DNA of 8,368 nucleotides from Caryophanales bacterium UBA7642 (GTDB lineage: Bacteria > Bacillota_I > Bacilli_A > RFN20 > CAG-288): assembly GCA_002483745.1 (NCBI GenBank), contig DLIM01000050.1:10087-18454 (forward strand), read 5' to 3'. The translations under genes and the position numbers were made by a program. Each line of letters begins with the position of its first letter. Within the stretch, counting starts at the first letter, position 1. Positions 1 to 5,224 of this stretch are shown in pieces. The notes beneath the pieces are model-generated. The model was not told the DNA's origin and did no database searches. It was given only the letters and a program-made list of their open reading frames with translations.

Positions 1-140
1 AATCCCGGCTTAAGCTACCTATCGCCTAAGCTGCTCTGAGGCCATGTTCAGTTTCTCTTAATCGCCTTCTTGCACCAAGACAAGGCTCTCTACTGGTTAA
101 GTTAAGAAACTTACTCTTCCTCTTCTTCGCATTTACGCTT
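1..140 (-). promoter_or_regulatory. T-box leader RNA (5' part, runs off the left edge), probable Met specifier
   Basis: Read on the minus strand this is the Stem I region of a T-box leader, an RNA that senses uncharged tRNA and controls an aminoacyl-tRNA synthetase or amino-acid gene. Visible elements in order: the AGTA motif (112-115), the helix arms AGTTTC (106-111) and GAAACT (50-55), the AGAGAGCC box (84-91), the distal loop GGTGCAAG (69-76) closed by GCCTT/AAGGC, then GAACATGG (42-49) and CCTC pairing with GAGG. Aligned by memory with the Bacillus glyQS leader (GAA, one base, specifier GGC, one purine, helix), the specifier is AUG at 43-45, hence tRNA-Met. CAU (His) and UGG (Trp) overlap it and are the alternatives. 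The start of a Stem III-like segment (GCTTAAGCCGGGATT) reaches position 1. The T-box sequence, antiterminator and regulated gene lie outside the window. Confidence 0.8.
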
Positions 141-143
141 TCA

Positions 144-149
144 ATTATA
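144..149 (-). promoter_or_regulatory. -10 box of the T-box transcript promoter
   Basis: The minus strand reads TATAAT, a perfect -10 box, a few bases upstream of the first T-box stem. The hexamer 17 bp upstream (TTCCTT on the minus strand, 167-172) is a weak -35, so the assignment rests mainly on the -10 box and its position. Confidence 0.5.
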
Positions 150-273
150 AGTTCCACTTAAGATAAAAGGAAAGAAAAAAACTTTTTTATAAGAGCCAAA
201 TAATGGAATTTTGCGATAAACACAGCAATATTCAAAGATAGTATTCTAGTATGAAAGCGATTACATCAAATTA

Positions 274-306
274 GAAAGAAAAAGGGTAGCCTTTTTAGGG
301 CTACCC
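274..306 (-). terminator. Intrinsic terminator of the BIG2 lipoprotein gene
   Basis: On the minus strand, GGGTAGCCC and GGCTACCC form a GC-rich stem around a short A/T loop and are followed by TTTTTCTTTC. It starts about 23 bases after the stop codon of the lipoprotein gene. It separates that gene from the T-box leader that follows on the same strand, so the leader needs its own promoter. The rest of 150-273 shows no gene that I can support. Confidence 0.88.
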
Positions 307-328
307 AATAAAAGTGAGGTATTAATAA

Positions 329-2410
329 CTAAGCAACAACCGCAGCAGCAGGAAGAAGGAAGTTATAAGAGAGAGAAGTATACTTACCAGTATAATCACT
401 CGGGACCTTGGTACTAAGTGTAACCACTGATTCCTTCTCCGGAAGAGCTTTGATAGTGACAGTCTGAGTAGTCTTATCATAAGTCACAAACTCAGTAGTG
501 GTGGTCACATTATCAACAGTAGTCTTCTTGACAGCATTTGAGCTTAATCTCATATCGGTAAAATCAGGTTTAACTTCTAAGGCCTCATAAGTAGAATCGC
601 CGGCAACAGTGTAATTAGCAATCTTGAAGGTATCGCCAACCTTGACGGTATAGCCATCAGGAAGAGCATTAGCTGTGTCATCGCCCTTAAAGACATCAAA
701 GGAGCAGAAAGGCAAATAAGATTCGATCAAAGAAGAGGAAATCATACTCTGGTTAGTAATGTAGTTTTCAGACTTGGAATCGCTTAAGCCATTGACGGTA
801 TCACGGAAAGTAGTTAAATCAGTAGTAAAGTTAGAAGTAAAGTGAATAGCGTCATAACGGGAATGTGAACTAGGGTTATGAGGAATTAAAGCAGCGCCAT
901 TCAAATCAGTATCAATAGCAGCCTTCATAGTGTTGACAGTATCAAGGATGACATTATCAGCCTTAGCAGAAGCATAAGAAGTATTCAAGTCAGAGAAGAA
1001 ATTAGCGCTAAGAGCAGTAGCAGACTTGCCTAAACTAAAATCAATGAACTTATAAGTAACAGCAGTGTCATCAGATTTCTTGCTATCCTTAATAGTAAAG
1101 GCAATGTTATTGAAAGTGTTGTCTGCATTTAGATTCACAATGAAACGGATGTCCTGAAGGTCAGAAGGTAAAATAGCAGTGAGAATAGTGCCCATTGATT
1201 TAGTATATTCATCTTCACTATCGGTCATAGATTTGAGGTACTCAGTTAAATAGCTCTGCAAAGTAGTGACAATAGCAGGAGAAAGAGAGATACCCTTAGT
1301 GGCATCAGTATCAAAAACTAGAACACTATTAAGAACTGAAAGCAAACTGCCAATATTAATTGAGGATAAAGAAGTAGAAGAAGAATCCCCAGTAGGTATG
1401 ATAGAACTAAGAGAAGGAATAATCGGTAAAAGCTTAGCCACTAAAGAAGAAAGCAAGGTACTAATAGAAGTTTCCTTTAAGAAGCAAATTTCATCAACAG
1501 TTGTGGCAGTATCACCGTCACCAGTAGTAACAGGAGTATAACCAACAAAAGTTAAATTCCCATCTCCAAGATAAGAAATATCAATACGCTTAGCAGTGGA
1601 AAGTGAAAGATTAAAGTTGGTTGAAGAAAGCAAAGTAGTAGCATCAGCATTTTCCTTCATACTGAAAGTATAGGGAATCCTGATCTGAGCACTATCAGGT
1701 TTTTCAACAGAGCCAGGTCCAAAAGCTAAGGCAAAGCTTCCAGTGAAGCTAAGACCAGTACCATAATCATAGCTCTTGAATCCTTCGACCATTCTAGCAA
1801 TATAGCTAGGCTCAACAAAGAAAGTGAAAGAAGAAGTTACAGGATCTTTTTCAGTAGATAAAACTGAAGTAGCAGTAACAGTGACAAAGCCAGCTTTAAC
1901 GCCAGTGACTAAGCCGTTTTGATCAACAGTAGCAATGGCCTTATCACTAGATGCATAAGTGACAGAAGCATTAGGACCATAAACAGTCGTAGAAAGCTGC
2001 ATAGTCTTGCCGACTTCAACTCCGGTATTTCCAGTAAGCTTCAAAGAAGTCTTCCCAGGATTGACATCTGCGACAAAGGTAGCATTAACAATATAGTTGA
2101 CAGTGGCATCAGTAGGAGTGAAGGATAAGGCAGAAGTGATATCACTACCATTGACATTGACAGCATCAAGACGATAGCCAGCATCAGCAGTAGCAGTAAC
2201 AGTATAAGCAGTATTAAGGGTAGCTTTATTATCGGAATCAAGATTAGCAACACTGACGGTACCATGACCATTAGTAGTCACTTCGACAAGTGCCTTAGTG
2301 GCAGCTTCACTAGAAGAAGTAGATGAAGTATTACCGCAAGAAGCAAGCGAACCTACAGAAAATAATGATAGAGCAATAATAGTTGCAGATCTAAATAGTC
2401 TTTTTCTCAT
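329..2410 (-). CDS. Surface lipoprotein with InlB-type repeat and BIG2 Ig-like domain
   Basis: Predicted lipid-anchored extracellular protein of 693 residues; no enzymatic role is recognised. Residues 1-25 are a lipoprotein signal peptide: basic MRKR, a hydrophobic core and lipobox LASC with the lipidated Cys at 25, then a Ser/Thr/Asn-rich linker. Residues 41-115 resemble a divergent InlB B-repeat (GTVSV, then TATADAGYRLDAVNVNG). Residues 121-183 are a BIG2-type Ig fold (VGKTMQLS, YASSDKAIATVDQNGLVTG, GFVTVTA). From about 202 to the end I recognise no family. That part includes a Ser/Leu/Ile-rich stretch at 314-366, and its last 110 residues look like another beta-rich domain. The start is supported by GGAGG at 2421-2425, ten bases upstream. 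It has its own promoter and terminator, so it is monocistronic, and it is divergent from another putative exported protein carrying similar repeats. Surface binding or wall association is the usual role of such repeats; the ligand is unknown. Confidence 0.9.
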   Translation of the reverse strand: MRKRLFRSATIIALSLFSVGSLASCGNTSSTSSSEAATKALVEVTTNGHGTVSVANLDSDNKATLNTAYTVTATADAGYRLDAVNVNGSDITSALSFTPTDATVNYIVNATFVADVNPGKTSLKLTGNTGVEVGKTMQLSTTVYGPNASVTYASSDKAIATVDQNGLVTGVKAGFVTVTATSVLSTEKDPVTSSFTFFVEPSYIARMVEGFKSYDYGTGLSFTGSFALAFGPGSVEKPDSAQIRIPYTFSMKENADATTLLSSTNFNLSLSTAKRIDISYLGDGNLTFVGYTPVTTGDGDTATTVDEICFLKETSISTLLSSLVAKLLPIIPSLSSIIPTGDSSSTSLSSINIGSLLSVLNSVLVFDTDATKGISLSPAIVTTLQSYLTEYLKSMTDSEDEYTKSMGTILTAILPSDLQDIRFIVNLNADNTFNNIAFTIKDSKKSDDTAVTYKFIDFSLGKSATALSANFFSDLNTSYASAKADNVILDTVNTMKAAIDTDLNGAALIPHNPSSHSRYDAIHFTSNFTTDLTTFRDTVNGLSDSKSENYITNQSMISSSLIESYLPFCSFDVFKGDDTANALPDGYTVKVGDTFKIANYTVAGDSTYEALEVKPDFTDMRLSSNAVKKTTVDNVTTTTEFVTYDKTTQTVTIKALPEKESVVTLSTKVPSDYTGKYTSLSYNFLLPAAAVVA

Positions 2411-2420
2411 ATTTATTTAA

Positions 2421-2477
2421 CCTCCAGGCTCTTAGAAAGCCTATTAGCATTATGAACAATCAATTGCTTTTTTTCAA
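2421..2477 (-). promoter_or_regulatory. Promoter and RBS of the lipoprotein gene
   Basis: On the minus strand, TTGAAA (2472-2477) and CATAAT (2449-2454) are separated by exactly 17 bp, a good housekeeping-type promoter. Transcription would begin near 2442, followed by GGAGG (2421-2425) ten bases before the ATG. An inverted repeat, CAATTG-N8-CAATTG (2461-2480), overlaps the -35 region and spacer. It could be a repressor site or may just reflect A/T-rich composition. Confidence 0.65.
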
Positions 2478-2515
2478 TTGTTTTTTAACCAAACAATCGC
2501 AATTAGATTTTTAAC

Positions 2516-2524
2516 TGATATACT
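2516..2524 (+). promoter_or_regulatory. Extended -10 promoter of the divergent exported-protein gene
   Basis: TGATATACT matches an extended -10 element (TGnTATAAT). The -35 position 17 bp upstream (ATCGCA) is poor, as is common for extended -10 promoters. Transcription would start near 2531, leaving a leader of only about 18 bases with a weak ribosome site (AAGAGA, 2533-2538). Confidence 0.5.
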
Positions 2525-2548
2525 TAAAACATAAGAGAAAACAAACTA

Positions 2549-3976
2549 ATGCACATTTCAAAGCTAATAGCAGCATTATTAACCTATAGTATCGGCGTTT
2601 TACCGGGACTATTATTGAATATTCCAACAAAAATCAATCCCCTTACTCCGGAAAAAGAGCATACTATCTCCATTACAAATGAGAATCCTTCTCTTGGAAC
2701 AGCTAAAACTGACATCACTTCTGGGCATAGTTCTGATAAAGTAACATTAACTCTAGCATCTAAAAATCCCATGTTGTATTCAGTTGAGTCTCTAACCATA
2801 AATGATAAACAAATATGTATTAATCTCAATAACATCTATTGCTTTTCTATTGGCGAATCGGATATTGACATTAAAGTAGCTTTCATGAGTAAAGTTTCTT
2901 CTTCTCCTATTACTTCATTAGCCTTGACTCCCGCAAATCAATTAGAAGGTAACTATACCCTAGCTATTGGGGGAGTAACCTATATTGAAAAGAGTCTTAA
3001 CTATAATGTCGGGGATGAAGGCATCGTTACTCCTAGTCCTTTAGATGGTTATGGCGTTGATAGTGTTTCAAATTCCGGCTATCAGATCTTAAAAGATAAC
3101 GAAGATCATTATTCTTTCCTGCTTCAAAGTGATAACACTCTTGAAGTGACTTTCAAAGAAACTCAGGATACTTACTTTACTTCCTTTAAGAAGCAATATC
3201 CTAATTCCTTCTCTACTTATGATTTCAAGGATGAAGTAACTAATAACAAAGTAAGTTTAGGAACTCTTTATAATGCTTTGATCAATAATACCTCAGTACA
3301 AAAGAATGTCTTACAGCAAAGCCTTAACTTAGCTACCTCACAAGCTTATTTTGTCACCAACTATCAATCGACAAGAACCACTTGGCTAAAAAGCAATAGT
3401 GAAATTGTCAAAGAAAACATCACTTATAGTTCTAATGTTAAGATGGCTGAGAGAATCTACTATGAAGATGAAACAGTAGATTACTATCGAGTAAAGAATA
3501 ATGCCATATCTTCTGATAAGGAGGCAAGTTACAGCACTGCTTCCAAAGAAGAAATGAGTTTTGAATACTACTTTAAAAACTATCAGGCAAACTTAAACTA
3601 CCCCACTCCTTATTCTCTTGACCCCAGTGTCGTATTAGCTTCTTCAACCTTAGAAAAGACTGACTCTGGCTATACTGCTATACTTGATCTAGATCCTAGC
3701 TGCATGGATAGTTTTAGAAACTATATGATTACAACCACTTCCGATGCTGACTTCTCCTTAGCAAGGCAGAGCAAAGCACCAAACTTCACAAGTGTCAAAC
3801 TGACCTTATCTTTTAACAGCGATCTTTTGCTTCTAAATACTAGTGATGTTGAAGTCTATGATGTTAACTCAGTGGCTGGAGCCGTTAGAACTAATGCCAC
3901 TAGTTCTTCTACTTATAACTACTCTGACACTGATTTAGAAATACCGGATATTAATACGGCTATTTCTTATCAATAA
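2549..3976 (+). CDS. Putative exported protein with two InlB-repeat-like segments
   Basis: 475 residues, function not recognised. Residues 1-26 form a signal-like segment (basic near the start, hydrophobic LIAALLTYSIGVLPGLLL) with no lipobox Cys, so it is either secreted or N-terminally anchored. Residues about 46-113 and 133-203 each look like a divergent InlB B-repeat: GTAKTDI to VESLTIND to IDIKVAF in the first, TPSPLDGYGVDSVS to LEVTF in the second. Residues 208-475 are a Tyr/Ser-rich alpha/beta region with several beta-strand-like segments (ERIYYEDETVDYYRV, TSVKLTLSF) and no catalytic motif that I recognise. The start is the first ATG after the promoter; its Shine-Dalgarno is weak. The gene lies divergent to the BIG2 lipoprotein and has similar repeat domains, which suggests a related surface role. 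No good terminator follows on the plus strand before the tRNA terminator hairpin. Confidence 0.82.
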   Translation: MHISKLIAALLTYSIGVLPGLLLNIPTKINPLTPEKEHTISITNENPSLGTAKTDITSGHSSDKVTLTLASKNPMLYSVESLTINDKQICINLNNIYCFSIGESDIDIKVAFMSKVSSSPITSLALTPANQLEGNYTLAIGGVTYIEKSLNYNVGDEGIVTPSPLDGYGVDSVSNSGYQILKDNEDHYSFLLQSDNTLEVTFKETQDTYFTSFKKQYPNSFSTYDFKDEVTNNKVSLGTLYNALINNTSVQKNVLQQSLNLATSQAYFVTNYQSTRTTWLKSNSEIVKENITYSSNVKMAERIYYEDETVDYYRVKNNAISSDKEASYSTASKEEMSFEYYFKNYQANLNYPTPYSLDPSVVLASSTLEKTDSGYTAILDLDPSCMDSFRNYMITTTSDADFSLARQSKAPNFTSVKLTLSFNSDLLLLNTSDVEVYDVNSVAGAVRTNATSSSTYNYSDTDLEIPDINTAISYQ

Positions 3977-4126
3977 TAGAATTAAATTAAACAATCAGGA
4001 GTTACTAATTTAAATATTAAAACACTAAGCTCACTTGACTTAGACGATTTACGTTTTTCTATTGCCATCAATAGAGGAAAAATGACCAAACAGTCAAGCA
4101 AGTTAGTATCAAAATCGCATCACACC
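3977..4126. other. Intergenic stretch with an orphan reading frame
   Basis: No confident gene lies between the exported-protein gene and the tRNA terminator. A strong AGGAG (3997-4001) is followed by a plus-strand frame that stays open from about 4010 to the TAG at 4145-4147, but it has no ATG, GTG or TTG at a usable distance. The only in-frame ATG (4082) would give a 21-residue Lys/Ser-rich peptide behind AGAGGA (4073-4078). An inverted repeat CTATTG-CCAT-CAATAG (4059-4074) has no T-tract and is not a convincing terminator. This may be a decayed gene end, a leader, or chance. Confidence 0.4.
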
Positions 4127-4152
4127 ACAAAAAAGCCCTATTGCTAGGGCTT
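4127..4152 (-). terminator. Intrinsic terminator of tRNA-Pro
   Basis: A perfect 8-bp stem (AAGCCCTA/TAGGGCTT) with a four-base loop is followed on the minus strand by a run of T, eleven bases beyond the tRNA CCA end. On the plus strand the stem is followed only by ATTTAAC, so it would be a poor terminator for the upstream plus-strand gene. Confidence 0.88.
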
Positions 4153-4163
4153 ATTTAACAAAA

Positions 4164-4240
4164 TGGTCGGAACAATGAGATTTGAACTCATGACCCCTTC
4201 CACCCCAAGGAAGTGCGCTACCAAACTGCGCTATGTCCCG
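4164..4240 (-). tRNA. tRNA-Pro (anticodon GGG)
   Basis: A complete cloverleaf on the minus strand: acceptor CGGGACA with TGTTCCG (one G-T pair), D arm GCGC/GCGC around AGTTTGGTA, anticodon arm CTTCC/GGAAG with loop TTGGGGT, variable loop GGGTC, T arm ATGAG/CTCAT around TTCAAAT, discriminator A and an encoded CCA (4164-4166). The anticodon is GGG, reading CCC and CCT proline codons. In low-GC Gram-positives the indispensable Pro tRNA is usually the UGG one, so a second Pro tRNA is expected elsewhere. It has its own promoter and terminator. Confidence 0.96.
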
Positions 4241-4243
4241 AAC

Positions 4244-4293
4244 GCCTACTTCATAGGCTTATAAATTATATCTTTATTCTTTTGGGTTTTCAA
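4244..4293 (-). promoter_or_regulatory. Promoter and 5' leader of tRNA-Pro
   Basis: On the minus strand, TTGAAA (4288-4293) and a perfect TATAAT (4265-4270) are 17 bp apart, the best promoter in the window. Transcription would begin near 4258. The pre-tRNA leader starts with a small hairpin (GCCTA/TAGGC, 4244-4258) that RNase P would remove. The 92 bp between the membrane-protein stop codon and the tRNA hold this promoter and no clear terminator, so some read-through from the gene upstream is possible. Confidence 0.8.
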
Positions 4294-4332
4294 GAATTTA
4301 CTTTATTTTGTCAGGTGTTTTTATTTTGATTC

Positions 4333-5007
4333 TTATTTTGTATCCTTATTATCCTTATTAGTAAGCTCCTTAATCAATAAAAGATACTGCTCTTCAGTAA
4401 TCTTATTATCGTCTTTCTGCTTCTGTATATACTGGAGCAATTGCTCTCTATTCATACCAGCTAGTTCCTGATGAACCTTTTCTCTTTCTTCATCAGCATA
4501 AGCCTTTTCCTTATCTTCTTTTTCTTTAACGGCATTCTTGATCTCATAGTAAGGTTTTCTAATAAAGACAATATAGGTAGAAACATAAGATATTAAGCAA
4601 ACCAATTCTAGTATCAGGATAGTCCAGTTAGCTGGAAGGAAGAGCTTCTCAGTAACACCATTAACTACAATAGTCCCATTATAGGCAAAACCGACATAGA
4701 GGCACTCTAAGATGATTGCTCCGATTAATAAGGCTAAATTAGCTAGAGCCAGGAAATGAAGATTATATAAAGACACTGATATAAGTTCTAAGACTAAGAA
4801 GACAAAAGTAAGGCATAAGAAGATGATACTGAATAGAGTGGCTGTCTCCACAATAGTCTGGCCTAAAGTAGGCGAAGTAAGATAAGACATCTCACCAAAA
4901 AGAGCATAACGGCTATGCCCTAGTGGCATTAAGCCAATTATTAAAGCAATAAAGAACATGAAGATAAAGAGAGGAATGAAATTCTTAAGTTTGATTCTTT
5001 CAGTCAT
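4333..5007 (-). CDS. Four-helix membrane protein with SHOCT-like cytoplasmic tail
   Basis: 224 residues; specific function unknown. Four hydrophobic segments are visible at about 11-29, 56-77, 84-108 and 129-149, with a short outside-type loop (GTIVVNGVTEKLFLP) between the last two. After the fourth helix comes a basic stretch (RKPYYEIKN), then a highly charged probable coiled coil (155-183). The tail at 186-216 (REQLLQYIQKQKDDNKITEEQ and on to KEL) resembles a SHOCT domain, a short C-terminal oligomerisation or anchoring module. The frame is open further upstream to a GTG at 5052, but I chose the ATG at 5007. GAGGAG lies five bases before it, and the extended -10 promoter at 5043-5051 would put the GTG upstream of the transcript. 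There is no enzymatic motif. A small envelope-stress or scaffold protein is possible but speculative. Confidence 0.82.
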   Translation of the reverse strand: MTERIKLKNFIPLFIFMFFIALIIGLMPLGHSRYALFGEMSYLTSPTLGQTIVETATLFSIIFLCLTFVFLVLELISVSLYNLHFLALANLALLIGAIILECLYVGFAYNGTIVVNGVTEKLFLPANWTILILELVCLISYVSTYIVFIRKPYYEIKNAVKEKEDKEKAYADEEREKVHQELAGMNREQLLQYIQKQKDDNKITEEQYLLLIKELTNKDNKDTK

Positions 5008-5017
5008 AATGGCTCCT

Positions 5018-5051
5018 CTAAGAGAGTATTCATCTAAGAGAGAATATAGCA
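5018..5051 (-). promoter_or_regulatory. Extended -10 promoter and repeated leader of the four-helix protein gene
   Basis: The minus strand reads TGCTATATT at 5043-5051, an extended -10 element with no good -35. The start point would be near 5036. A 9-bp direct repeat (CTAAGAGAG on the plus strand, 5018-5026 and 5034-5042) lies across the expected start point and leader and could be an operator. The ribosome site GAGGAG (5013-5018) overlaps its downstream copy. Confidence 0.45.
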
Positions 5052-5061
5052 CCCTAAGCTT

Positions 5062-5092
5062 AAAAAGCCTAGCAATCTTTGAATTGCTAAGC
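5062..5092 (-). terminator. Second minus-strand terminator upstream of the four-helix protein gene
   Basis: On the minus strand, GCTTAGCAAT and ATTGCTAGGC pair over 10 bp (one G-T) around a six-base loop, followed by TTTTT. It lies about 70 bases beyond the GH5 terminator and just upstream of the promoter of the next gene. It may be a back-up terminator, the end of a short unannotated RNA, or an attenuator for read-through transcription. Confidence 0.65.
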
Positions 5093-5160
5093 AGTTAAAC
5101 TAAATACTAAATGCTATCTCTACTATTCAGCCCTTTCATTTAGATAAGTATTAGTAATTT

Positions 5161-5190
5161 AAAAGAGACGCCGTTATAGCGTCTCTTTTT
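5161..5190 (-). terminator. Bidirectional-looking terminator after the GH5 gene
   Basis: A perfect 11-bp inverted repeat, AAAAGAGACGC and GCGTCTCTTTT, flanks the loop CGTTATA. The minus strand then has TTTT followed by AAATT, and the plus strand has a longer T-run. It lies about 35 bases past the GH5 stop codon and serves that gene. Confidence 0.88.
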
Positions 5191-5224
5191 TATAAGCGTT
5201 TTCTTAAAACAAGAGAGGTAGTTA

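Noticed and set aside
1..140. tmRNA, 6S or another housekeeping RNA at the left edge
   Set aside because: The AGTA, AGAGAGCC, GGTGCAAG and GAA-specifier order matches a T-box Stem I; no tmRNA acceptor or 3' CCA end is present.
1266..1541. Plus-strand open frame opposite the lipoprotein gene
   Set aside because: Mirror of Ser/Leu-rich codons in the real gene; no ribosome site and no recognisable protein features. The same applies to the frames at 1919-2128 and 2041-2271.
2584..2835. Minus-strand frame inside the exported-protein gene
   Set aside because: Shadow of the plus-strand gene; no start context and no domain.
5008..5052. GTG start of the four-helix protein at 5052
   Set aside because: It would overlap or precede the likely promoter -10 element, and the ATG at 5007 has GAGGAG five bases upstream.
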